Source: CAYYJM01 sp964471755 (lineage in GTDB: Bacteria > Planctomycetota > Planctomycetia > Gemmatales > Gemmataceae). From it: a stretch of 20,069 bases of DNA. The position numbers and the translations under genes are program-made. The stretch covers positions 1-20,069 of the forward strand of contig CAYYJM010000102.1 of the NCBI GenBank assembly GCA_964471755.1, read 5' to 3'. Shown here piece by piece: positions 6,074-13,205 of this stretch. The notes beneath the pieces were generated by a model that was not told the DNA's origin, searched no databases, and saw nothing but the letters and a program-made list of their open reading frames with translations. Each line of letters begins with the position of its first letter. Within the stretch, counting starts at the first letter, position 1.

Positions 6074-7483
6074 ATGAACCGTCCGTGGTATCTCGCCCTC
6101 TGCGTCGTTCTTCTGCTCGGGCCGTCGGCTCGGGCCGAGGAGGTCACCTTCACGCGGCACGTTGCGCCGATCCTCTACAAGCATTGTGCCGGCTGTCATC
6201 GGCCCGGCGAGGTCGGGCCGTTCGCGCTGCTGTCCTACCAGGACGCGGCGAAGCGAGCCGACTTCATTGCCGACATCACGGCCTCGCGTCGGATGCCGCC
6301 ATGGAAGCCGGCCCACGGCTTCGGCGAGTTCCGCGACCAGCGCCGCCTGTCCGAGGCGGAGATCAAGACGCTCGCCGCCTGGGCCAGCGCTGGCGCTCCG
6401 GAGGGCGATCCGAAACTCCTGCCGCCGATGCCGAAGTTCATCGACGGCTGGCAGCTCGGCGAACCGGACCTGATCATCAAGATGCCGGAGCCGTTCACGG
6501 TCCACGCCTCCGGTCGGGACGTGCAGAAGTGCTTTGTCCTGCCGATTCCTCTGGAGGACGGACAGTACGTCTCGGCCGTCGAGTTTCGGCCGGGCAACAA
6601 GCGGGTCGTCCACCACGCCATCTTCTATCTCGATCACAGCGGCACCGCTCGTCGCAAGGACGAGGCCGAGTCCGGTCCCGGCTATTCGACCTTTGGCGGT
6701 CCCGGCTTCCTGCCGACCGGCGGTCTGGGAGCCTGGGTGCCCGGTATGACGCCGATCCGTCTGCCCGAGGACGTCGGCAAGTACATCAAGAAGGGCTCCG
6801 AACTAGTCATGCAGATCCACTACCACCCGACCGGCAAGGAGGAGGTCGATCAGTCGTCGCTGGGCATCTACTTCTCGAAGAAGCCGCCTCGGCGAACGGT
6901 GGCCGGCATCGGCCTGCGCGCGGGCCTGTTCATCATTCCGCCGGGGGAGAAGCGTTTCCGTCTGACGGGCAAGAGCGAGCCGCTGCCGTGCGACGTCGAG
7001 GTATTCGGCATCGGCCCGCACATGCACCTGATCGGCCGGGAGGTCAAGGTCATCGCGGCCACGCCGGACGGCAAGGAAGTGCCGATGATCTGGATCAAGG
7101 ACTGGGACTTCAACTGGCAGGGCGGCTACGCATACCGGGAGCCGCTGAAGCTGCCGAAGGGGACCGTTCTGAAGATGGAGGCGTTCTACGACAACTCGAA
7201 GGACAATCCGTATCAGCCGAGCAACCCGCCCCGGCCAGTGACCTGGGGCGAGCAGACGACCGACGAGATGTGTCTGTGCGGCGTATCGGTCCTGGTGAAG
7301 GATCGAGCCGATCTGGTCAAGATCGCGGCGATGCGTGGAGCGCGGCTGGGCCGAATCCTGGGTGGTGGCACCCTGCCGGAGGATCTGCCGAAGGAGCCGG
7401 GGCAGAAGGAAGAGAAGCCGACGACGCCCCGACGGACCGGGAGTATTCTGGAACGCATCCTGGAGGGGTTGCGGAAGCCGTGA
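6074..7483 (+). CDS. Exported cytochrome c / copper type II monooxygenase-like protein
   Basis: This 469-residue protein starts at ATG 6074 after GGGAG and has a signal peptide cut near ARAEE. A mono-haem cytochrome c domain follows: CAGCH at 38-42 binds haem, with Met74 in SRRMPPW a likely axial ligand. From about residue 125 the protein resembles the ascorbate-dependent copper type II monooxygenase fold. It has HH at 180-181, HYH at 249-251 and Met399 in DEMC, which correspond to the copper ligands of that family, plus HMH at 316-318. It is therefore probably a periplasmic oxidoreductase that takes electrons through its haem. The hydroxylated substrate is unknown, and catalytic activity is not proven. 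It shares an upstream motif with the redoxin gene at 4245, and the two may work together. Confidence 0.85.
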   Translation: MNRPWYLALCVVLLLGPSARAEEVTFTRHVAPILYKHCAGCHRPGEVGPFALLSYQDAAKRADFIADITASRRMPPWKPAHGFGEFRDQRRLSEAEIKTLAAWASAGAPEGDPKLLPPMPKFIDGWQLGEPDLIIKMPEPFTVHASGRDVQKCFVLPIPLEDGQYVSAVEFRPGNKRVVHHAIFYLDHSGTARRKDEAESGPGYSTFGGPGFLPTGGLGAWVPGMTPIRLPEDVGKYIKKGSELVMQIHYHPTGKEEVDQSSLGIYFSKKPPRRTVAGIGLRAGLFIIPPGEKRFRLTGKSEPLPCDVEVFGIGPHMHLIGREVKVIAATPDGKEVPMIWIKDWDFNWQGGYAYREPLKLPKGTVLKMEAFYDNSKDNPYQPSNPPRPVTWGEQTTDEMCLCGVSVLVKDRADLVKIAAMRGARLGRILGGGTLPEDLPKEPGQKEEKPTTPRRTGSILERILEGLRKP

Positions 7484-7492
7484 GTGACCACC

Positions 7493-7527
7493 GGGACATG
7501 CATCTTTTCGGAAATGATGCATGTCCC
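7493..7527. terminator. Palindrome after the cytochrome/copper gene (possible terminator or dispersed repeat)
   Basis: GGGACATGCATC (7493-7504) is perfectly repeated in inverse at 7516-7527. After one T-T mismatch, TTT pairs with AAA, leaving a very small loop. It starts 9 bp after the stop codon at 7483. No T-run follows on the plus strand, so it is not a textbook intrinsic terminator. It separates two convergent units and could serve both or be a palindromic repeat. Confidence 0.55.
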
Positions 7528-7548
7528 CGTTTGGGTGGCCGTGGCCCG

Positions 7549-7665
7549 TCAGAACGCGAGGGTGAAACTCCCACCGGGGCCATCGACAATGAGCAAGCAC
7601 GCACGCAGGATGTCGAAGCCGACGAGCAGGTCGAGCCCATCAGGCAGGTCATTCAGATGGGCCAT
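7549..7665 (-). pseudogene. Remnant of a retropepsin-like aspartyl protease gene (C-terminal 38 residues)
   Basis: A short reverse-strand frame starts at ATG 7665 inside the end of the preceding gene and codes for 38 residues. Its DLLVGFDILRACLLIVDGPG stretch, followed by SFTLAF and a stop, matches the last part of the intact gene at 12415-12870 (LGFAGALQFF, then LDGPGEVLEF). It contains the hydrophobic-Gly closing motif but not the catalytic Asp-Ser/Thr-Gly. In the same frame upstream, a stop lies in front of it within about 20 codons. I read it as the tail of a protease gene whose catalytic part was deleted. It could still be translated as a micro-protein, coupled to the preceding gene. Confidence 0.6.
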
Positions 7666-8009
7666 GCGTACACCTGGATCGAGCCCATGACCCGAAGTAC
7701 CGGAATTCGCTCAAGGATCGGCTGGACCAGATACGCCCCGGGACCGAAGCGCTCCTCACCAGTCGCCCGCGCCTGGTCGTAGGAATCGCACAGGGCGACG
7801 AGGCAATCCCCCCGGATGAGAACGAACTGCCCCTCCCGCCCCTCACGCAGAAGTCGCGGTAATTCACGTCGGTAGGTGTCCCACTCCTGACGGCGCGGAT
7901 GATCGGTCGGCAGCGCATGCAGGGCGGTATAGTGAACGGTCCGTCGGAACGGAAGCTCGCTCAACTCTGGCGGGACGCGAACGATAGAATCCGAACTCAT
8001 TTCGGCCAT
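7653..8009 (-). CDS. Small DUF5678-like protein, partner of the retropepsin remnant
   Basis: A 118-residue protein with no signal or membrane segment. The ATG at 8009 is preceded by GGAG seven bases upstream; a longer frame is rejected. After a Pro-rich start it has a charged helix (RRELPRLLREGREG), then QFVLIRGDCLVALCDSYDQA and a GPGAYLVQPI strand. That order (a 'this region lets G through' strand pair, acidic turn, helix, strand) resembles the DUF5678 family, but the match is by eye. The shorter protein at 12867-13121 has the same plan and also precedes a retropepsin-like gene. Here the following gene is only a remnant overlapping by 13 bp. Function is unknown. It lies downstream of the esterase gene on the same strand, 79 bp away. 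Confidence 0.6.
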   Translation of the reverse strand: MAEMSSDSIVRVPPELSELPFRRTVHYTALHALPTDHPRRQEWDTYRRELPRLLREGREGQFVLIRGDCLVALCDSYDQARATGEERFGPGAYLVQPILERIPVLRVMGSIQVYAWPI

Positions 8010-8088
8010 GACCCGCTCCTGATCGTGGGTGCCGTGGAACCACAGCCTCGTCATACCGTGAAACGGTTCCCGGCACAAGTCACCCCGA

Positions 8089-8878
8089 CTACTTCCGCGT
8101 CCGCTTCTGCTTCAGCAGCCACGGCCAGAAGTCGCGGTCCGCATACGCCGGGCTCCAGCTATTGTGGCCGACGCCGGGCAGCTCGTTGTACCTCGGCATC
8201 GCCCCGGCCTTCTTCAGGGCCGCGACCATGTCGCGCGAGCCCTGCACCGGCACGGCCCCATCCTTCTCGCCATGCCAGGCCCAGACGGGAATGTGGGCGA
8301 TCTCCTTCGCCCTGGCCGGATCGCCGGCTCCGCAGATGGCGATCGCCCCGGCGAACAGTTCCGGCCGGCGAGCGATCGCGTCCCAGGTGCCATAGCCGCC
8401 CATTGACAGCCCGGTGACATAAACGCGATCCGGGTCGATGGGATACTTCCTGAGTGTCGCGTCGGTCAGTTCCAGGGCGAGACGAAGCGGTTCGCTGACG
8501 GCCGGCGTCTTGAAGCTGCCCTTGCTCCACGGCACGTCCACCCACTGCTTGCCGGCCGGACACTGTGGACAGAGGGCGAAGCAGCCGGCCTCGACGAAGG
8601 CCGGCTCGGTCAGCAAGCTCTTCTGGCCCGGCTTCCACCACCAGANNNNNNNNNNCGAGCTGGGCCTTGTTGTCCGTGCCGCGCTCGCCGGCTCCGTGCA
8701 GGAGCAGCACGAGCGGGTATTTCTTGCCCGGCTCCATCTTCGCCGGCTTGAACAGGCGATACGGCAACGTCTTGCCGGCCGCGTCCTTGAACTCGAACGC
8801 CTCCGGCTCGTCGGCCGCACTCGCCCAGACGCCGCCGGTCAGTAACGCCAACGCCGCCATCAACAGTCGCTTCAGCAT
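8089..8878 (-). CDS. Secreted alpha/beta-hydrolase esterase (prolyl-oligopeptidase-like), split by an assembly gap
   Basis: The start at 8878 follows AAGGAGG and opens a signal peptide (LLMAALALLTGGVWASA). The alpha/beta-hydrolase features are all present: the oxyanion loop LLLHGAGERGTDN, the nucleophile elbow TGLSMGG (Ser155 in the joined protein), Asp203 in HGEKDGAVP and His235 in PGVGHNSW. This branch includes feruloyl/acetylxylan-type esterases and carboxylesterases exported by planctomycetes; the exact substrate is unknown. Ten Ns at 8646-8655 break the frame: the N-terminal and C-terminal parts lie in different frames as printed. Removing the Ns gives an unbroken 259-residue protein, so the break is an assembly artefact and not a pseudogene. 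Confidence 0.85.
8646..8655. other. Assembly gap (10 N) inside the esterase gene
   Basis: A run of ten N. Joining the flanks with no missing base restores the frame and reads AQLVWWWKPGQK, so the true gap length is probably zero. Confidence 0.99.
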
Positions 8879-9092
8879 GGTCGCCTCCTTCGGGGGAATG
8901 CGACTGTCGTATCCGATCCCGGCCCGGGCTGCAACGATTCTCCCGGAGAGAAGCCGCCGCCACGATCGGCAATCTCGTTACCACCGGCACGCTGGTCGGG
9001 GAACCGAGGGATTCTCGATCTTCGTCGCCTTGCTTCCCTTCCTGGTGACAGTCGATACGCGGATAGCTGGGTTTCGATCCTGGAGTTTGCCC

Positions 9093-10485
9093 ATGCGTTA
9101 CGTCCTCGTCTGCGCCGCGGGACTGATCCTCGGAGTGGCCTCGGTCGGGTTTGCCCGGCCGGAATTATCCGCCCCCTGTTGCACTCCGGCCCCCACTCGG
9201 ACGCTGCGCGTCGCGNNNNNNNNNNTTGCCGCGCGCCCTGGTCTGCGAGATGGCTCGCGATGTGGACCTGTACGTCACGGTTCGGAATGCGTGGGCTCAG
9301 AGCCGGGCGAGCCGTACGTTCGAGGACTGGGGCATCGACCGGCACCGGGTGCATTTCGTCGTCACCGGTCAGGGCACCGGATATTACCTGCCGCGCGACT
9401 GGGGTCCGTTCGCGGTGTTCGACGCGGCCGGCAAGTATCGGCTGATCGATGGCCAGCTGCGCGACTACCCGCTTGGTGGCCTCACCGGCCAGCGGCTCAT
9501 TTCGTTGACTTCGTTGTTGGGCCTCAATTATCGCCAGGACGATCAGGCGTCGGTTGCCTTCGCCCGCGCCCTGGGGGTAGAACGCACGGAACTCCCCATC
9601 TCATTGACCGGAGGCAACGTTGTCTTCGACGGCCTCGGCACTGGCTTTGCCTCGCACATTCTCCTTGAAGAAAACAACGCGATGGGCATTTCGGAGGAGC
9701 AGTTTCGTTCCTACCTGAGTCAACATCTCGGCGTGCATCGGTTTCACTTCCTTCCCAACTTCGAGCGGATGGGAATTCAGCACGTCGATTGTCTGTTCAA
9801 ACTCCTCGACGAGGAACGTCTGCTCGTCAAACGCCCTCCGGCAGATCATCCGTTGTATGCTCACGTCGAGAACGTGGTTCAACATTTGCGACAGATTCCC
9901 AACGTCCGCGGTCGGCCGTATGAGATCCTGCGCATCGACACGCCGCGTTATCTCCTGTCCAAGCTGGCCAACTACACCAACGCGATCATCCTCAATCGAC
10001 GGATCTACGTCCCTCTGTTCGGCCTGGAAGCCGACGCCGCGGCGCTGGCCACCTGGCGGCAGGCCATGCCGGGCTACGAGGTTCTCGGCTTTCCCTACGA
10101 GGGTTGGAGCTTCACCGATGCGCTGCACTGCCGGGTTCGTGGCGTCTGGGATCCGGCCATGCTCTACCTGAGCCACCCCCGGCCGCCGTGCCGGGTGCCG
10201 GGGCCGACGCTCACCCTTGTCGTGCAGATCCGCGATTATAGCGGCTGCGGACTGCTCGCCGACCGACAGACCCTGACCTGGCGGCCACGCGGTGGCGGGT
10301 GGCAGGTCGTGCCGCTGCATCCGGCCAGGGAGATCGACACGTTCCAGGCGACGCTGACGGGGCTGCCTCCGGGGCAGACGATCGAGTACTATTTCTCGGC
10401 GGCGAGCGCGTCGGGCCGGCAGGAGACGATGCCGCGAACGGCCCCCCGCGCGGCGTATGCCGTCACGGTTGGAATGCCGGGGTAG
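9093..10485 (+). CDS. Secreted peptidylarginine deiminase-like enzyme (PAD_porph family) with Ig-like C-terminus
   Basis: The start at 9093 follows GGAG and gives a signal peptide (VLVCAAGLILGVASVGFA). The core belongs to the guanidine-modifying superfamily shared by Porphyromonas-type peptidylarginine deiminase and agmatine deiminase. The catalytic residues are visible: Asp in RDWGP (codon 9397), His and Asp in HVD (9781 and 9787), and the nucleophile Cys in DALHCRV (10129-10131). TGGN, YTNAIILN and AMPGYEVLGF are further family blocks. The last ~110 residues (LTLVVQIRDYSG onward, TIEYYFSAASASGR) resemble the Ig-like domain that follows the catalytic domain in PPAD. It would convert arginine or agmatine guanidine groups to ureido products outside the cytoplasm. 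Ten Ns at 9216-9225 hide part of the N-terminal catalytic region. The 3' end overlaps DUF4058 by 23 bp. Confidence 0.85.
9216..9225. other. Assembly gap (10 N) inside the deiminase gene
   Basis: A run of ten N. The flanking frames agree only if the true missing length is a multiple of three. The family's EFEP...RYPLG region, about 15 residues, is absent from both sides. Confidence 0.99.
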
Positions 10486-11236
10486 GTTCATCGCCCCCCG
10501 GAGCGGTCAACACCGCCTGATATTGAGCCGGAACGTCCTCCCAGGCTGCCAGGTAGGCATCCTCAAGTGGGACACGGACGTAGCTCTCTCGCGTCAGGAA
10601 CAACGGCATGGTTGGAATTGGCTCACCGACGGCGAAGTGGACGACGAACGCCTCGACGACCAGGCCGCCGAGATACGCCGCGGCCGTCAGCGGTCGGTCG
10701 GCCGGGAGGTCGTAGTCGGTCGTGCCGATCTCGTTCAACAGGGCACCGTGAATCCCTTGCGGATCGCGTGGTCCGGGTGGGTGGACATCGACGAGCAGAA
10801 GATGAATCCCGCCATCGAGCGCCGCGACGGCCTTGGTGAGGAAAGATCGCATCGCGTGCCGGCTCGATTTGTTCCCGGCCGAGAGTACCTCGATCATGGC
10901 GACGATGCGGTCGTTGCTGGTGTGGCGAATAACAAGCGACCGCTGCCGGCGTGCGTACGAATCTCGGAGGATTGTCGTCCGGGCGTGGACGATCGGCGGT
11001 GTCTCGATCAGAGTTGCCGTTCCGGGCAGCGGGCCCGCTGGCTCGGGGTTGGTTCCTGACGCCTGGAGTGTCAACACGTCCGGCGCGCCGAGGTCGCCAC
11101 CGATCTGCTCGGCCATGACGTAGTATCCCTCGGGGAGGAGCCCTCGTTTGAGGGCACGCTTGATCTCCAGCACCCAGGAGTAATGGAAGTCGTGGAAGGC
11201 TCCATCGCCGACCCGGGTCCAGTCGTGTACCGGCAT
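10463..11236 (-). CDS. DUF4058 family protein
   Basis: A 257-residue protein matching my recollection of DUF4058, a family of unknown function found in planctomycetes and cyanobacteria. The N-terminal signature is clear: MPVHDWTRVGDGAFHDFHYS, followed by LLPEGYYVMAEQ. Later, RRQRSLVIRH and IEVLSAGNKS begin a segment that recalls nuclease-like folds (beta strand, acidic residue, E-V-x-S-x-x-N-K), but I do not claim activity. The start at 11236 is preceded by AAGGGA; a frame start 19 codons upstream is less likely because family members begin at MPVHDW. There is no signal or transmembrane segment. It overlaps the end of the deiminase gene tail-to-tail and is divergent from kynA. Confidence 0.88.
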   Translation of the reverse strand: MPVHDWTRVGDGAFHDFHYSWVLEIKRALKRGLLPEGYYVMAEQIGGDLGAPDVLTLQASGTNPEPAGPLPGTATLIETPPIVHARTTILRDSYARRQRSLVIRHTSNDRIVAMIEVLSAGNKSSRHAMRSFLTKAVAALDGGIHLLLVDVHPPGPRDPQGIHGALLNEIGTTDYDLPADRPLTAAAYLGGLVVEAFVVHFAVGEPIPTMPLFLTRESYVRVPLEDAYLAAWEDVPAQYQAVLTAPGGDEPTPAFQP

Positions 11237-11371
11237 GGCTTTTCCCTTCTCGTCGCCGCGAATCGCCTTTCCCTCATTGTACGGATCGTCCACGTCCTCT
11301 CCGACCGACCTGGCGTTGCCGGCTTCCGCGCCGTAGGTTGACCTTTACCGGCGTTCGCCCCGGAGGCAGCC

Positions 11372-12406
11372 ATGACGCAACCCACCTCGACCACCTACTG
11401 GGACTATCTTCACCTGCTGCCTCTGCTCGACCTGCAAGGCGGCCTTGAAGGCGACACCGAGCAGCTCAGCGCGGACGAACTGCACTTCATCGTCGTCCAT
11501 CAGGTCTTCGAGCTGTGGTTCAAGCTCGTTCTGCGCGAGATCCGCCTGGCTCGTGACAACATGGCCGCCGAGTGGGTCGGCGAGAAGGCCATCCCGCCCG
11601 TCGTCCGTCACCTGCGCCGGGTCAACGAGATCTTCAAGCTCTCAGTCGATGCCTTTGGCGTCCTGGAAACGCTTACGCCGCAGGACTTCCTCGCCTTTCG
11701 CAAGAAGCTCGGCGAGTCCAGCGGCTTCCAGTCGTTTCAGATGCGGCAGATGGAACTGCTGCTCGGCCTGCAACCGCTGGAGCGCGAACGACACCATGCT
11801 GTCAGCGACCCCATCGCCCGCCTGGAGGAGATGGCTCGCGCCTCGCCGACCGGCAAGCAGGTCGTCGAGGCCATCCGCCAGACACGCCAGGAGAAGAGCC
11901 TGCGCGACGCCCTGCTCGCCTGGCTGGCCCGGACGCCGATCCAGGGCTCCTGGCCCGGCGACCCGGATGACGACGCACGAATCGCCGGCTTCATCGATCG
12001 CTACCGGGCCGGCCTGCTTCAGTACGACGCGAATCTTCTTCCCGGCTTCGACGCCTACCTGACCGGCGAGGATGGATCGCTCCGGGCTCGGGTCGGCCTG
12101 CTGTTCATCGAGTCGTACCGTGAGTATCCGTTGCTGGCCTGGCCGAATCTGCTGATCGAGACGGTCGTCGAACTGGAGGAACTGCTCGTCCTCTGGCGGA
12201 CGCGCCACGCGCGGATGGTCGAGCGGATCATCGGCCGACGGCCCGGCACCGGCGGGTCGGCCGGCGTGTCGTACCTGGACCTGACGGCGCAGTATCGCAT
12301 CTTCCAGGAATTCTGGGCCGTGCGGTCGATTCTGATGCCGCGACAGTTTCTGCCACCGCTGGAGCGGCGCGAGATCTACGAGTTGGTCGAGGAGGTGACG
12401 CCGTGA
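11372..12406 (+). CDS. kynA: Tryptophan 2,3-dioxygenase
   Basis: This 344-residue cytoplasmic haem enzyme opens the indole ring of L-tryptophan with O2 to give N-formylkynurenine, the first step of the kynurenine pathway. Family blocks are intact: YWDYL near the N-terminus, HFIVVHQVFELWFKL with the distal His43, SGFQSFQMRQMELLLG, and RTRHARMVERIIGRRPGTGG, which contains the probable proximal haem ligand His279 and the GTGGSAGV substrate loop. The start follows CGGAGG. Length is close to bacterial and animal enzymes. The next pathway gene, kynU, lies 800 bp downstream in the same direction, but two opposite-strand genes intervene, so they are not a simple operon. No formamidase gene is present in the window. 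Confidence 0.95.
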   Translation: MTQPTSTTYWDYLHLLPLLDLQGGLEGDTEQLSADELHFIVVHQVFELWFKLVLREIRLARDNMAAEWVGEKAIPPVVRHLRRVNEIFKLSVDAFGVLETLTPQDFLAFRKKLGESSGFQSFQMRQMELLLGLQPLERERHHAVSDPIARLEEMARASPTGKQVVEAIRQTRQEKSLRDALLAWLARTPIQGSWPGDPDDDARIAGFIDRYRAGLLQYDANLLPGFDAYLTGEDGSLRARVGLLFIESYREYPLLAWPNLLIETVVELEELLVLWRTRHARMVERIIGRRPGTGGSAGVSYLDLTAQYRIFQEFWAVRSILMPRQFLPPLERREIYELVEEVTP

Positions 12407-12414
12407 GTCGCTCC

Positions 12415-12870
12415 TCAGGTGCCCGGATAGGAGCTACCAATCTCGAACTCCAACACTTCACCGGGACCGTCGAGTTTGGCAAGGAAGAACTGCAAGGCCC
12501 CGGCGAAGCCCAGAGTCGGATAGACCAGAGGAGCGCTGGTGAAGGCTATCCAGGCCGGCCAGTTCCGGAACTCACTTCCGTCGGTCAACAGAATTCGGAT
12601 CTGTGCGTATCGAATCGTTCCCCGGGCGTGTGACAGACGCGTCATCACGTGGCGAGGGGCATTGGTGAGATCGAGTCCGAGGGGCATCGCAAGCTGTTCG
12701 GGGAAGACCGAATCGTCCGATCCTGAATCCACCAGGACATCGATGGCCTTGTTTCCGCGCGGCCCGACGAGCGTGACCGTGACAATGGGCCGCGGGCGAT
12801 ACTGAACTCCATCAAGAGAGGCCACCGTGTGGTGGACGGGGACTCGGCGGTAGGGAAACCGCAGGCTCAT
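12415..12870 (-). CDS. Retropepsin-like aspartyl protease domain protein
   Basis: A 151-residue protein with the single-domain plan of bacterial retroviral-type aspartyl proteases. The catalytic-type triplet Asp-Ser-Gly is at 48-50 in VLVDSGSDDSVFP, after a strand TVTLVGPRGNKAIDV. A C-terminal LGFAGALQFFLAKLDGPGEV provides the hydrophobic-Gly and closing strand. Such a chain would be active as a homodimer. Ser in place of the common Thr in D-T-G occurs in active members. No signal or membrane segment is seen. Its ATG overlaps the stop of the upstream gene (ATGA at 12867-12870), implying translational coupling. Substrate unknown. It converges with kynA (8 bp apart), and the module sits between kynA and kynU. 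Confidence 0.75.
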   Translation of the reverse strand: MSLRFPYRRVPVHHTVASLDGVQYRPRPIVTVTLVGPRGNKAIDVLVDSGSDDSVFPEQLAMPLGLDLTNAPRHVMTRLSHARGTIRYAQIRILLTDGSEFRNWPAWIAFTSAPLVYPTLGFAGALQFFLAKLDGPGEVLEFEIGSSYPGT

Positions 12871-13121
12871 GCGACGGCCTCGTTGGTTTCCTCGCTGGGG
12901 TGAGGATCGGGGATCATCTCATCCACGGTGGTGAGAGGATCGATGCCAAGTTCGGCCATTCGGGCGTAGAGGTCGGCCCAGGTGTCTCCCGCCGCGAGGA
13001 TCTGCGTTCCCTCAGCGTTCCAGGTGACGCACTTGCCCCAGTACGGTCTCAGTTGTTCTTCGGGGAACTTGCGGCGGTTCGTGCTGTATAACACGGTGTC
13101 GAGCTGCGCCGGTTGTGACAT
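12867..13121 (-). CDS. Small DUF5678-like partner of the retropepsin-like protein
   Basis: An 84-residue soluble protein with an almost perfect Shine-Dalgarno sequence (AAGGAGGTGA) six bases before its ATG. The middle reads YWGKCVTWNAEGTQILAAGD, then a helix TWADLYARMAELGIDP and VDEMIPDPHP. This resembles DUF5678-type proteins (a GK.V strand, a turn with Gly, A.G, a helix, and a final short strand). It is coupled by an ATGA overlap to the aspartyl-protease-like gene. The locus at 7549-8009 has the same order of a similar protein and a protease remnant. It may be a substrate, inhibitor or adaptor of the protease, but none of this is shown. Its promoter would lie in the 84-bp divergent gap with kynU. 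Confidence 0.65.
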   Translation of the reverse strand: MSQPAQLDTVLYSTNRRKFPEEQLRPYWGKCVTWNAEGTQILAAGDTWADLYARMAELGIDPLTTVDEMIPDPHPSEETNEAVA

Positions 13122-13205
13122 CTCTCACCTCCTTTCGACGAATCGTTTCTCCAGTTAGACTACTCGGTTATTCTCACCGACTCCAGGGCTGGAAGGAAGG
13201 ATGTC

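Noticed and set aside
8089..8878. Esterase as a frameshifted pseudogene
   Set aside because: The frame change coincides exactly with ten Ns. Removing these restores an intact enzyme with all catalytic residues.
12415..13121. Classical toxin-antitoxin pair
   Set aside because: Size and overlap would fit, but neither protein shows a known toxin or antitoxin motif, and the larger one has an aspartyl-protease triplet.
13122..13205. Promoters in the kynU/partner divergent gap
   Set aside because: TAGACT and TATTCT words occur, but no -35 with acceptable match stands at 16-18 bp, so I did not list a promoter.
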